From Oscheius sp. JU75 (taxonomy: Eukaryota; Nematoda; Chromadorea; Rhabditida; Rhabditidae), in NCBI GenBank assembly GCA_037178855.1, contig JASJZC010000001.1, positions 2,728,001 through 2,792,000 on the forward strand: DNA of 64,000 nucleotides, in the 5' to 3' direction. Each line of letters begins with the position of its first letter. Position 1 is the stretch's first letter. Below are positions 35,601 to 47,181 of this stretch, piece by piece. The notes beneath the pieces were generated by a model. The model made no database searches. It saw only the letters and a program-made list of their open reading frames with translations, and was not told where the DNA came from. The translations under genes and the position numbers were made by a program.

Positions 35601-36962
35601 GGACCTTGCAATGTTCAGCAATATTGCAGGGCCTCATACGCCCAACATCTTTGCAAAACATCGCAAAGCAAAAATGGCTTCTTACGTCCAAATAGACTGT
35701 TTAAGTGCGCTAATCTATTTTCCCGATGTTCCAGGCACCTGTCGTCCTGTGTGCAAATCATTAGTCACCCTCTGAAGACAAATTGCTGTAACAGACTCTC
35801 TATGTAGCCTGAATGTCTCTGTCTCTATGTCTCTTTGTCCTCCTGTATTCTCCGTTCCCAGGACACTACTCTCCCCTTCATAATGATCGATCTGCCATGA
35901 ATATCTTATTCTCTGGCAAAATTAATAGGCAGTGAGTCCCGGGAACATGATAAACATGCCCAGAGAATGTCTATAGAGGCTTGGAAAAACATCATTGACA
36001 CCTGAGAGCCGTGCCCTCGACCGATAACGAGGTCTGGCTGTCAATCCGAAACACGTGTACGCGCGGATTGCAAACAGTCCCGGAGAGACCGGTTCTGTTA
36101 ACGTACCTGGGGAACTCCTACACTTTTCTGGAGAAGTGTTCTCGGAACTCGATTGAGGCTGGATTGGGGCGACGGTGGCTGTCGGGATCTGAATGGGAAG
36201 AATAAGACAGAGAGACAGAGAGGCAGTGAGACAGTCTGAACACTACCTCATGATGTCCATTCTCGGTAATCCTCATCCCTGAGATGGCTTCATTAACGCT
36301 ATCAGCCTGTGACGCCTAAATTGGATCTCCTACAGAAAACGGAATCGAATCACCTGGCTGGACGGCCTCACGGGCATCGGACCGGCAAAAGGCATCGGAA
36401 AAGGCATCGTCTGTCCAAACTGACTGGCCATCATCATCTGCTGGAAGTACTGCGTCATCATTTCCTGGTATTGGGCCGGAGAGAACATGAACTGTGCTGG
36501 GAGGGGTTGAGTTGGAGGCGGCTGAGGACTGGTAGAGTTCTCTTGTGACTGTTGTGGCATAAAGGGAGACATGAAGGGATTGGCGAAGAAGGGTAGACCC
36601 GGATGCATAGCTGAAAAATTGTCTCACGTTTTGTAGCACAGTAAGGCACTTTTGGGCTTTACGATGTTCTGCAAGGTTGTAGAAAACTATCTGGTCTACA
36701 ACTTTGCAGAACATCGGAAAGCTCGAAAATGAGGCCTTGTGTCCTACGCTTGGCTCAATACCAGTGTGTGTTGCTACAAACCCAAAAGTCAAGGGTTCGA
36801 ATCCTCTGACCGCAGGCCCTTGCAAACCAAGATAGAAAAGAGTCAAGACTCACGATATTGTTGGCCTTGAGCAGCTTCTGGAACTACTGGCGGTGTGAAG
36901 GACTGACTAGGAGTACCCATTCCTCTGTCGGGAACCTCTGGCGAAGGGTTGCTCGCCGACAT
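29686..36962 (-). CDS. lin-10: LIN-10 / X11 / Mint adaptor (PTB and two PDZ domains)
   Basis: About twenty exons chain in phase from [14 protein letters not shown] (36,854-36,962) to the terminal [11 protein letters not shown]. The N-terminal half is proline/glutamine-rich and low in conservation (36,354-36,610; 34,757-34,900; 34,041-34,184; 33,384-33,650), then [17 protein letters not shown]. The PTB domain follows: [46 protein letters not shown], a 27-nt microexon (31,283-31,309), [20 protein letters not shown] and [23 protein letters not shown]1 carries [16 protein letters not shown] and [21 protein letters not shown]2 carries [19 protein letters not shown] and [18 protein letters not shown]-10 works with LIN-2 and LIN-7 to localise LET-23 EGFR and moves glutamate receptors. 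An extra exon at about 32,960-33,100 is possible. It is head-to-head with mau-2. Confidence 0.94.
31514..31585. repeat. Short palindromic repeat copy
   Basis: Outer arms AGCTTAGTAATGTTCTGCAA and inverted ACTTCTAAGGACATCGCTAA flank a short centre with CAGATC, in a lin-10 intron next to the PTB exons. Confidence 0.7.
35605..35669. repeat. Short palindromic repeat copy (diverged)
   Basis: GCAATGTTCAGCAATATTGC and CCAACATCTTTGCAAAACATC form decayed arms in the large 5' intron of lin-10. Confidence 0.5.
36656..36725. repeat. Short palindromic repeat copy (best preserved)
   Basis: GATGTTCTGCAAGGTTGTAG and CTACAACTTTGCAGAACATC are near-exact reverse complements, extended by GGGCTTTAC and GGAAAGCTC on the outside. 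It lies in the first lin-10 intron and serves as the family reference. Confidence 0.85.
36747..36820 (+). repeat. tRNA-derived relic (SINE-like)
   Basis: GCTTGGCTCAATACCAG resembles an A-box region and CAAGGGTTCGAATCCTCTG a good T arm/B-box. The anticodon arm does not fold. It lies directly beside a palindromic repeat in a lin-10 intron. Confidence 0.65.
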
Positions 36963-38022
36963 TCTGGAACTGAAACGACTTGAAGAGAAGTGAAGGGAGA
37001 GGGGTCAAAGAGGGGATGATCGGGTCCGCCCTCTCCTCAAGAAGGGGCTCCCCGTTCAATTATTTAATTGAAAATTGAAATCGATGTCTCCTTTGGGGGC
37101 CTCGGGATAGAAAGATGCCACTGCGTCTCTGCGATGAAGCCGATGAGCACTCCTCTCTCTCCCAGCACGCCCCCGACCGCAGCGCACCAATTTTTGGCGG
37201 TCGAGCGCGTTTATCAGATCAGAGGAGAGACAGCTGTTTAAATCTCGCATTTCGTATTTTCCGTTATCATTTCTTGACGATTCTATGTGTTTCTTTTGAA
37301 TCGATCCCAGTATGCTGTTCTTTCTGAGATTACCAGGCAGACGTGTGATACTGTTCCTCATTCACTAGTTCCATTCGTAATTGTCGTGACCCGCAGCTAT
37401 TGGCAAGTATCTCAACTCTTTGTAACGTATTCATTTCCATCAGATTCTCAAAACTTAAAGGCTCTATTTAAAATTTGGGTAATTACGTGATTTACCTCAA
37501 CAACCGGATACTTTTCACAATTCTATCGGGTTCACTTTAAATTCCGTATCAGACAGTTCTTCACGTCAAACGATTTTTGACCTTTAGAATCTCTGCTGAC
37601 TACTTAGATTTTGCTGTCTTATTTGGGGATCCAGAAAAAAACATTATGTGATTACTAGACTTTTGGTCACCTACTTTCCATTAGAACAAACTTGATCAAG
37701 TTCTATGCGGGTCCCGGTACCAGTAGCTTTGAGGAGTTTATTTACCCGCTCGAGAATGACCTATAAATGACTACATTGATCTAGTTTTTTTCTTGAACTT
37801 TCTCTTTTTGCTTCCTGTTTTCTCATAGCCTGGAAGAATTATATAGTTTGCTACCGTTTCTACTGGGGTTCTGATAGGACTGTTCTCGCTATCATACTTG
37901 TATTTTTCTGTCTATCTATTTTGACCTTTTCTCGGACCATTTCCTCTTTGTACTTTAAACTATTTCTCACTTTTTTCAGTTTAATATTTGTTTCCTCCAA
38001 AAGATAGATCAATCTGTCCTGC
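36963..38022. other. Shared upstream region of lin-10 and mau-2
   Basis: These 1.06 kb separate two divergent genes and should hold both promoters. The right part is T-rich. No exon and no known element is recognised. Confidence 0.55.
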
Positions 38023-41000
38023 ATGGATGGCGGAGGTAGTGACAACATCGCGCTGGCGATGCTCAGCATGGCTGAGACCTTTCGCATTCAGCAACCACCC
38101 AAGGTCAAAATGGCTATCAAGTGTGCTCGAGTGAGTTCTTATAAAGATCTTTCTTTAAAAAACAATAGGGAGCTCTAAAACTACCGAATGTGTCCGTCCA
38201 TGTGGCGGCAAACATCCATCTCCAGCTAGGGAAACTACTGGTTCTGTACACGGAAAACTATGAGGCGGCGAGAGACAGTCTCGAATTGGCGGTAGGGATC
38301 AGTATATACTGTGTATATGAAGTCATTTCAGTACACAAAGATGAGTGAGTACGGGGAATACTTTCTAGGATACAGATTGGAGTCATTGCAGCTCTTGTGC
38401 GAGGTCTACGTCCATGGTAAGAGTCACTTTCACTGTCAGTGTCATTATCATTGTCACTGTCACCGTGTGCTTCAAAGAGCGACGTTTCAGGAATTGTCTG
38501 CCAACAGAATTCCCTCCGAATCTGTCAACTGATCCGAAATGAGCTGATCTACGTCCAGGAAACTCCTGCAATACTGAGCAAACTACTCTTCTACTACATC
38601 GTAAACCCTCAGCCACAATTTTCATACAAAAGTTCTAGGAAGCTTCCTGTAACACAGGCAATCCAATGCAGGCATTGGAAGGCTGTGATCGTGGCATCTT
38701 TACCTTCCAGAAGAATGGAGATATAATTCTCGAGCTCTACTTTAGGATTACCAAGGCTTTGGTTGGCCATTTGCTTTTGTTTTTGACGGAGTCTTCAGAT
38801 CTACATGCGAGATCATGAGACGTATTTGAGTGATGCTGAACACGAAAAGATCAAGGAACTACTGGACAAACTCAACAAGAACGACCCTCATTGGCTCAAT
38901 TTGAAGCATTACTATGAGTGTATTCAAGTCGTCTGTCTTCTGAACGAAGGACGAGTGAGTTTTGTGGGGAGAGAGAGACAAAGACATAGCGATAGATACA
39001 AAGAGTCACAGAGACACAGACACAGAGGGGACAGTGACAATCTTCTGACCAGCAGTGGACCATGCATGGACAGAGTATAGTAAAGTATCCAAAAAGACAA
39101 GAACATTAAACGCAACAAGTAAATGAGTAAGAGGACTTCCCAGTAGTTTATTCTGTGGTCGATATGGAGCTCTATCGACGGTTCTTCTTGTTGCCTTCGC
39201 AATCGCAACAAGTGCAGCACTTGTCCCTCGGCTTCTCCTCCTCCTTCATCTCAATCTTCTTCGGCTTCTGCTCCAGAAGACGGCCCAGACTGGTCTCTTT
39301 CTTCGTCTTCAGCGGGACACTCTCCTCGTATTCCCAGCGCAGTACGTTCCTGCCATCCTGGACGTACTTCTTGATGACGAGACTCTGTGCCGGATGCTGT
39401 TCGGTCTCTTCCTCGGAGCTCCTTTCCTGCTTCTTCGTGGCCTCTTCGATTTCGCGAGCCGTGCCCAGATGGTCCCTCTTTTCCTCTTCCTTGTTCTTCT
39501 TCGGGCTCTCGACCGGCTCATTCGACTTTCCTTTCGTTGGCAGCTCCGTCTTCGCCTTCTTAGCCGGCTCCTTTATCTTCTTGACCGTATTCTTGGAGCT
39601 TCCCTTGTTCTTTCTCGATCCGGACAGGCTCAGACTGGGCTGTCTCTTGCCTACCTGCTTCGAGGTCGGCTTCTTCTTCTCCACTGGTCTCTTGCTACTG
39701 CAGCAGCTCAGACTGGACAGAAAGCCGCCCTCCTCCTTCTTTTTCTGTTCCGTCGGACGTCTTTTGGCCGGGCCGCTGCCACTCGGCTTCGTGGACCCGC
39801 TGCTCCTGGTCTTCCTGACGGGGCGTCTCTTCAGGGTAGCCTTCTGCTTCTTCTTCTTTTCCGAATCCTGCGTACCAGCCATCGAGTCGCTAGCGAGTAG
39901 TTATGGTAGCCTCGAGTCTGTTCCTAATTATGGCACCAAAGTTTTGCAATTTTGCTGTTTTGGAACAAAGTTTGCTGCCTATTTACTCAACGTAATTTTG
40001 CTTCAAACTTTCGAACTTATCGCTATTTAGCAAAACAGAACAATTGACATGAGAGAGTGGTAGACGCTGCTGCTGAACAGAGAGGGAGAGATACAGAGAG
40101 ACAGTTCTCAGACCAACCAGTGTTTTTGTTTCAGACACGATCAGCCCGAATCCTTCTCCGAACTCTTCAAATGGAAGTGACCCGTGTCAATGACCAGAAT
40201 TTCATCCAAGAGGGAATACGGTAGCCCAATCATTATGTCCCCCTTACCAATCGAATCATTCCAGATGGATGGATCCGGTACCCTTGACAGCTTTCGCATG
40301 CCTGATGACGATCGCTACCGCTGCCTACCAGTGCAGTACAGATAGAATCCTAAAGTATTTCGCCCTGGTGGTGAGACATGTGAACGAGTACCTTACCAAG
40401 GTTAGGAGAGGTTGTGAGCAGAACAAATGTATGTGTATTTTCAGACCGCCAGAGTCCCCTGTGAGTACGGAATCATGAGAAGCATACAGAGGATTCGATT
40501 GATAGCCAACGAATTCGCGGCCCAGGCTCAAATTATGGCCTGTAAACCAGGAGAGGCACTCAATAACGTGAGATTTCGTGGTGTAAAGCTGGAACGAGAT
40601 CTTTCAGATGAAAGACATGATGGTGTTCTCTTCAAAAATCGGCCAAACATGTTTACTACATGAGGAATTCGGACCAATTATTCAGAACCTTCTAGTAAGT
40701 TAGCTCTTCCCAAATTGAGTTGTTGTTTTCTACTCCAAGTCTATAACTTCGAGCTTAGCAATGCTCAGCAAGATTGTAGTTCTTGATCAGTTCTACAAAT
40801 TCACAGAACATCACAGTTTAAAAAAGACAGAGATCCTGACTGTGAAATGAGCTTTAGAGCGCCGGAGCTGCAGTTTTTGCGCGCGCCTTATGACCGATTT
40901 CTCGGGCTCAAGAACTAAGTTTTCAAGCCTTTAACATCCTGAAAAGTTGTAAATTTTGATCAGATCTACAACTCTGTAGAACATCAAAAAGGTGAAAGTC

Positions 41001-42225
41001 AAAGAATCGCAACAAGTATTGACAGTCATGAGTTATGTTCAGGTAATGGTAGCCAAATAAAATTTCCAGGGACTATACTGCATCTATCTCCGTGAACACG
41101 ATCTGGCTGAGCAGCATTTTAAGGCAGCTCTAATGGTGTGTGCCTTCTTTAATATTTTTCATTCCCTCTTCAGATACGACCAAACTTGCACAAGAACGCC
41201 GTCATTATGGTGAACACGAACCTTTGTATTCTCTATCTCAGTCAGTGTCGTCATGCTGACTACTATTCAGTGGCAGAGAAGTGAGTACAGGGTTAGGTCT
41301 ACAATCGAACTTGTGTTTCAGTCTGGTTCCCAACCGAGTCGACAACTGCACCATGGTAGTCCGAGCAAATGTAAAGTTTGCTCTTGCAATCCATGCCTTC
41401 CTTCTAAACAAGACAAGCGAGTTCCGTGGACTGTCTGAAGATGTCCTCAATGTCGCAAAAGTTGAAGACATCTTCCGTCTACACAACCTAGCCATCATGG
41501 TCTGTTCGCAGTGCTTCCCAGTCGGCGTCGATGCTCTTCACTCGTGTATAAGCTGGGGAAGTAGAGGACTCGATCATATGATGCTGTGCTGGAGCAACAA
41601 GACGCTAGCAAGTGAGTAGCCTGTCTCCTAGTCACTCTGTCACTCTGTCTCTCTGTCTTTCTATCTCTCTGTCTCTCTGACCCTGCCAATTCAGAGGTCA
41701 AGAAGCAGAACAACGAAGTCTACGAGCCTGAAGAACAGGCTTCTCTTGAGGCCCGGAAAATTGCATCAAAAGAAGCCATCTGGACATTGCACCATGACCA
41801 CGCCTCGAAAAATCTTGTACAGGTTGGTTTTGTTCCGATAGGGATGAAGCGATCATTAGTCTTTGTCCAATACTTGCATGGTGCTATGCATAGTTAGGTA
41901 AGGAAACAAGAACATAGTAAACACTACACAACTTTCACTCAAAAATGGTCAAAAGTCTGTCCCAGAGTTGAGCTTCCAACCTTTCAATCTTCTCGTAGTA
42001 GATTACTTACTTCCGGTCGACTGTCCGAAAGTCATTAAGCCCGTACTCCCACATGAGACAGACGGAGAGACAGAAACATCTTTCAGTGGTTCGGAGGAGA
42101 CTTCCGGGAGTTCTGTGATACCCACTAACAGTTCTGATCTTCCTCTACGGGTCGAATGCACCTCCAGCTCAAACGGGTTCATTTCTGTCGGAAAATGTTG
42201 TCCTTTCCGTCTTGTGTATCATTAA
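38023..42225 (+). CDS. mau-2: MAU-2 / SCC4 cohesin loader subunit
   Basis: About fourteen exons chain in phase, beginning with 38,023-38,130, 38,169-38,291, 38,332-38,416 and 38,491-38,600. The start SMAETFRIQQPPKVKMAIKC matches the SCC4 N-terminus (GFAEHFRTSSPPKIRLCVHC in humans), followed by ANIHLQLGKLLVLYTENYEA. TPR-like helices continue with HFKAALMIRPNLHKNAVIM and NLCILYLSQCRHADYYS. MAU-2 pairs with SCC2/PQN-85/NIPBL to load cohesin on chromatin and is known in worms for axon guidance effects. The intron 38,955-40,134 contains an antisense gene. The tail after about 41,822 is poorly supported, but AATAAA follows the stop by three bases. My frame across 41,215-41,225 should be checked for a one-base slip. 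Confidence 0.88.
39172..39882 (-). CDS. Lysine-rich protein nested in a mau-2 intron
   Basis: This is an uninterrupted 236-codon frame on the opposite strand of the largest mau-2 intron. The product starts MAGTQDSEKKKKQKATLKRR and is highly charged, mostly Lys/Glu/Ser/Pro, with a conserved-looking end QSLVIKKYVQDGRNVLRWEY and a cysteine cluster CCTCCDC (residues 222-228) before a basic tail. There is no signal peptide or membrane segment. I recognise no family. G/C-ending codons throughout and lack of introns resemble the MSP and SSP genes, so a male-germline basic protein is one guess. The long frame with biased codons makes chance unlikely. Confidence 0.75.
   Translation of the reverse strand: MAGTQDSEKKKKQKATLKRRPVRKTRSSGSTKPSGSGPAKRRPTEQKKKEEGGFLSSLSCCSSKRPVEKKKPTSKQVGKRQPSLSLSGSRKNKGSSKNTVKKIKEPAKKAKTELPTKGKSNEPVESPKKNKEEEKRDHLGTAREIEEATKKQERSSEEETEQHPAQSLVIKKYVQDGRNVLRWEYEESVPLKTKKETSLGRLLEQKPKKIEMKEEEKPRDKCCTCCDCEGNKKNRR
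40751..40812. repeat. Short palindromic repeat copy (diverged)
   Basis: GAGCTTAGCAATGCTCAGCA and CTACAAATTCACAGAACATC surround TTGATCAG in a mau-2 intron. Confidence 0.6.
40921..40994. repeat. Short palindromic repeat copy
   Basis: AACATCCTGAAAAGTTGTAA and CTACAACTCTGTAGAACATC surround TTTTGATCAGAT in the same mau-2 intron as the previous copy, about 110 bp away. Confidence 0.7.
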
Positions 42226-43310
42226 GAATAAATCTTGTCGCTTTCATAAAGACCCAGAGCAGCCTTCGCTCGTTTTTCAGTCGAAGCCGAAGCAATTAGA
42301 GTACAATCTGACACCTTCTACTTCGTCATTTTGAAGATCGGAATTCTGAGAAAAGGGTTTATTAGGTGGACAGAGAACAACAGGGACGGATTTATTAGGA
42401 AGAGGCACAGGACAGAAGTTGAACAGGAAAGGTGAGACTACCATGAGGATAGTGGACCACAATAGGAGAGAAGATCCGTGATGGAGCAGCCTACTTCACA
42501 ACAAATACTTTGGAGTTGACGAATTGACGGCGCTACGAGGGCTTTACGCTCTAAAAAAACCTGTATTAGTTTTTTTTTTCTCTCTCTCTCTCTCTGAATA
42601 TGACAAATCTCCAAACGGAATAGAGCAAAAACGAGATTGTTCCAGTTGAGAGCACACTTTTTACGACTGGGTGCAAATCTTTGCACACAGTTAGTCAGAT
42701 TTATCCAAAGTTCTCACAGCCGTGATTTCCGGTAAACCCTCTCACCGCCTTTCATGTTTTCCCACTAGTTCCCTACCGGTCTGTTTGAAAAACGAACCTC
42801 TAGGGAAGAGTGTCTCTCTGACGTCACGTTTCCTCCTCATCGAACAGGCCATACTCCAAGCCATGGTAAAACTCGTCCCTCCCGGAGGACACATCCTTAG
42901 ACGGTCGTCATCTGGAATTTATTGGCTATTAAGAAGATTTTTCAAGAAGTCAATTTGTACTAATTAAAGTCTGGTGTCCGGATCTGTGGGTGCTCATAAA
43001 TCGCTTGCTCCCTTGCCCTCTACGTAAGATAATTACCAAAAGAAATATACTCTTTGTAGAAAGTCAGGAAATGGAAATTCTTCTAGAAATTACTGAACTG
43101 ATGAATAGACTGTTGACGAGGTAAACAGTGAAGAGTTCATGCAATTATGGAGGCGGAATAGAGAGACGGAGAGACGGTTGCTCAAATCTCACTTTTCCAT
43201 TGGTCTGTCCAGATCGTACTCATTTCAACTGTGAGTAAAAGTTATATTCGTAACCCGCGCTTTCGGAAAATACCCCCCCCCCCCAGAAATTGAAAAACGA
43301 AAAATTTTCG

Positions 43311-43378
43311 TCTCGGTGGGAATCGAACCGACAACATTCGGCACTACAAGCGAGTGCGTCAGCCACTAGGCACGAAAG
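43311..43378 (-). repeat. tRNA-derived relic (best folded)
   Basis: On the minus strand GTGCCTAGTGGCTGACG gives an A-box, GCACT-CGCTTGT-AGTGC an exact 5-bp anticodon stem with a seven-base loop, and GTCGGTTCGATTCCCAC the B-box/T arm. The acceptor arms pair only partly, so a working tRNA is doubtful. Confidence 0.65.
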
Positions 43379-44346
43379 ACGGCGCGTCCGTGCCGTCTGC
43401 TCTCACTTGACCGATAAGAGACAGGTTCAATACTGGGAGAAGTAATCTTTTTTTATTTCTCGTTTCCCTATGTTTTCGATGTCGCTGAACTCGTTCATGG
43501 CCTCAATTTTTACTTTTGGTCTTTTCTCACCAACTGTTCAGTCCGTTCCTCTTGCCTTGCCTCGTTTTGTAATGCTTCTTCGATTGTTTCCTTTGAGTGA
43601 CAGAGACAGAGAAAACACTCATTTCCTGTCAATCTTTTCAGCCACTTCTGTAAACATTCTCCCTGTCAAAAGTATTTGATCAGACACCTTTCTCACCTAT
43701 CCAGAATCGTACTCTCAATGTCAAAATTCCCTTGATATTCCCTGTCCAATGCTAAGGTTACACAACAGAATCAAGGCACCCTGTTTACGAGCCATCTCCC
43801 AGATTAGAGTCTCTCTCTCCCATTAGAAGGGAAGTCATAAGGAGGGGGAGATGGCAGCACGAGGTCAGCTTCAAAAGGGGCATTTTGCTTTTTTCAGGAG
43901 AAAATGACTACTGGTAATGAGATTGGGGCTATTTTTATGAGCCAAGCAAGAGTGACAACGGTACACAAGCCTGCAGTAAGTATTGTCAACTTCTATAAAG
44001 TGTGTCTACATGCCAAATATATTTCAAAAACGGAGATCAAAATGATGTTTTCACAACACTTAATTGAGTACAAGTTCTCAAATCAGAGCTAGTTCTCAAG
44101 GAAGTCTGCTGATACTTGACCCAGTTGAGTCATTATATTGATGTCTCTCTGGGTTGTCCGGAACAAATCTTTTAAAGAACACGAGCTGTTTGAGATCATA
44201 GCCAGACAAACAAACTTGCGAAATAGGCGACAAAGTCTTAGATCAAGAGCGCCGTAATGGTACAAAACCTTGAACTATAGAATCTTTATGCAAGTGAGCC
44301 TGATCTCCCTTTGATGAATTACGGAGGAAAATCCGCGCAGTCTTTA

Positions 44347-44413
44347 CCCGTATAGCTCAGTCGTTTAGCACTCCGTCTACCGAACAAGACAAGACGCGTT
44401 CGACTCCCCGGTG
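44347..44413 (+). repeat. tRNA-derived relic
   Basis: CCGTATAGCTCAGTCGTTTAG provides a strong A-box and GCGTTCGACTCCCCGG a B-box. The anticodon arm is scrambled. Confidence 0.65.
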
Positions 44414-45613
44414 ATTCAAACCATCTGTAAATTCCGAAAGTCCAACAGAGCTACCAAACAGAATTACTGTCGCTAAAGGACTGGACAGTTTGAATCTTTA
44501 GAAAAACAGATGAGAAAATTGTGTGTCTCAGAAGACCCATCAAAGAGCTGACAGCCATCCCATTTCAGTCAGTGCAGTGATGGGATGAGCTTCGAGAAAA
44601 AATGGGGAACAAACCTTGAACAGAGGAAGGAATAAATACGAGGAAGATGAGAAGACTGACGGTGACGGAGCTGTGCATTATGAGTCTGTCTAACAGAAAA
44701 GAAGGAGGAGCTCCGCCTCCTCACAAGGATCCAGGTAACTCGGGGGTGGAGGCTCCGCCCTCTACGACATTTTGCGAAGAAGGAGTTTAAGAAGATTAGG
44801 GCTGGGATCGGGGCTATTTGAGAAAGGGATAGTTGGTGGGAACCATGAATGTTTTGAAACATTGTTTGACTATCTCTCTGTCTCCCTGTCTCTCTGTCCT
44901 TTTGAGCTGCAGTCCAGACCCAGAATATGCAAAGGGAGGTCTGAAAGAATGACACCTCATTATTTAATGGACTTGGTCTTCTAGTCAAGCGAGGGTGCTC
45001 TGGTTTTTCTTGTGAGGGACACCCTACACATCAGCTCCGTTTTGCTCTTGCACCTTAGTAAAAGCAAAAAGTGTTCGCGTTCAACGGAGGGCTTCCTTGA
45101 GATTTCTCCTGACTATAAATCTTTCTGATCAACAGGAACGTGGGCTGGTAATTATAACCGAGCGAGAGTCATACGGAAGTTTGGGCTTTTTTACATTCTT
45201 TGAGATGAATCCATGATTCTATTTAGAACGTAGGATGATTCAGGAGAGTGGAATGAGCATTCCTCTGGGTCTACCAATTCCCTTTCCCTTTTTAATCATT
45301 GCACGAGAAGAAAATACCTGAGATTCCATGTTTTTGTCTAGGTCTTCATGCTTACAAATATGTAGCGTACAGATGAAAGAATCGGCTATGATATAACTAT
45401 GTTTTGCCTTCTAAATCGACAATTACCCCCATGTTCAGACAGTTTTCCCAGACACTCCAAGTCGAAATTAGTCGTTCATTCATTAGAAACTACTATTCCC
45501 GTCCCCTATGAACACGTGCCTCCAGCTCATTCCGAACTATTATGCGTCATAAATTCTGGTATAGAATCAAGCACAAGAATTATTTTCCCGTTCAAAACTA
45601 GTATCTCAGACAA

Positions 45614-45668
45614 TTTGATGATCTGTAAAGTTGTAGTAAATGCCAAGGTTCAACTTGCAGAACATAGA
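45614..45668. repeat. Short palindromic repeat copy (diverged)
   Basis: TTGATGATCTGTAAAGTTGTAG and TTCAACTTGCAGAACATAG form the arms. Confidence 0.6.
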
Positions 45669-45843
45669 AAACCAGAATAATCACATTTTGGACCCCAAAT
45701 AGTAGCTGCGAAGTGGCGGGTTGGTTTCACACCTATTCAAAAAATTTAGCGAAAAAATATGTGTTTCAATTATATTTGCCCTTCGTTTATATTTCCAGAG
45801 TCCAATATAAGACCCGCAAAATATTCATTTACAATTAGTCAAT

Positions 45844-47181
45844 TCATAGAACCACTTCTTTTGAGACGGCGACAAGAGCCACTCCGACGAGTGTGATTCC
45901 GTAGGCTATGGTCAGGAAGGTCAGGTTGCGACGGCCCTGAAGAACTACAGTGAAAAAAAAGAAGTGATTACCGTAATCTCTTCAAAGTACAATATGCTCC
46001 AAAGAGAGACAACCAGACCGGGAGTCATGACTATCAAGGGGTAGGCCACAGTCGGAGAGAGCAGTTCGTTGGCGAGGAAGAAGAGCGTGATTCCTACTCC
46101 GAAGATCATTCCACCGAAGATGGAACGAAGGGCTAGACGACCGTCGATGAGTTGAGTCGAAGGGTTGAGGATGCTGTAGATTACGAAAATGACTAGGGAG
46201 GTGAGGAATGTTCCGAGGAAGAAGGGGAGAACGTAGGGTAGACCGGATGAAGGTGCTCCGGGAAACAGCGAGTCGGGACTGTTGTGACTCTGAAGGAACT
46301 CTGTTTCTCTCTGTCTCTCTGTGTCTACCTGAACAAAGATGGTCGGTGTGCAAAGGCATCCATAGAACAAGCCACTGATGAGAGCGAAGACCACGAATCT
46401 ATAAATAGCTCCAATTATAAAAGACTATAAAGGCGAGTAATCCCAGTTTGATTCCCAGTCCCATCACAACAGCCTCGGTGATGTCAACTTACACCCATCT
46501 CGGTTGGGACTCAGTCTCTTCCCGTTTTTCTTGTTCATCGATCTTCTCCTTTGTCTCTTCTTCATCGCCGTTTGTCTCTGTTCCCTTCTTACCGGAAGGA
46601 TTGCTTCGGACAAACATGTAGAAGACGGACCTGAGAAACAGTTACAGCCAGAAATGTTCTTTACCCAAAAATAAGGACACCAACACCAATATAGTTGAGA
46701 AGTTTGCTAGCTGGCTCGGTTTTCTTGAGACCGAACAAGCCATATCTGGAAAATATTGTCGCTGTCACTGCCGCTCACCTTGATGTCGCCCATCCTGTGA
46801 TACAACTGACGGCGTTCCAGATGAGCATTGCCACGGCCATACCCAACTGATTCATGATTTTGATAGCAAAGGCATTCGCTGAAGATTTTTTTGTCCACTT
46901 TATCTCCAAACGTTCTACCTATGCACCAGATGAATCCACCGAGCATGGGAAGTGCATAGATCTGGGGGAAGCCTTGCATCGCATGGACAATCAGAGCTAT
47001 CAATAGCCCGCCAATAACGAGGAAAAATTGGACGACGAAGCCTGAAAACAGTGATCTAGACAGAAAGACAGAGAATTAAACAAAAGGTCTTACCATCAGT
47101 CGGTGGACTCTTCTTGATAGGGACAAACGTGGATCCAAAGCAAATCGAGGCCAATAGGGCTGCTCCCAGTCCAACCAACAT
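45844..47181 (-). CDS. TMEM144-like multipass membrane protein
   Basis: About seven small exons chain from MLVGLGAALLASICFGSTFV (start 47,181) to VALVAVSKEVVL. Around ten hydrophobic segments are visible. Family landmarks match TMEM144: FGSTFVPIKK, ALPMLGGFIWCIGR, IWNAVSCITGWATSRYGLFG, LLNYIGVG, SGLFYGCLCTPTIF, YVLPFFLGTFLTS, IFGGMIFGVGITLFFLANEL, PLIVMTPGLVVSLWSILYF. TMEM144 belongs to the drug/metabolite transporter superfamily and is a predicted carbohydrate transporter; its substrate is not established. A charged Lys/Glu loop of about 35 residues lies mid-protein on one side of the membrane. Exon borders in the middle are approximate. Confidence 0.86.

Larger units (their letters stand above)
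42226..45843. other. Gene-poor region with tRNA-like relics
   Basis: These 3.6 kb lie between the convergent mau-2 and TMEM144-like genes. They hold AATAAA for mau-2 at about 42,228, a C-homopolymer near 43,272-43,284, two tRNA-like relics and one palindromic repeat. No exon series is recognised. Confidence 0.6.

Noticed and set aside
39155-40030. Plus-strand frame of 291 codons rich in Phe, Leu and Ser opposite the nested Lys-rich gene
   Set aside because: It is the antisense shadow of AAG/GAG codons (CTT/CTC), which mimics a hydrophobic protein; it has no membrane-protein spacing and no codon logic of its own.
43311-43378. Functional tRNA gene
   Set aside because: The anticodon and T arms can fold, but the acceptor stem pairs poorly and position 33 is not T; a relic is more likely.
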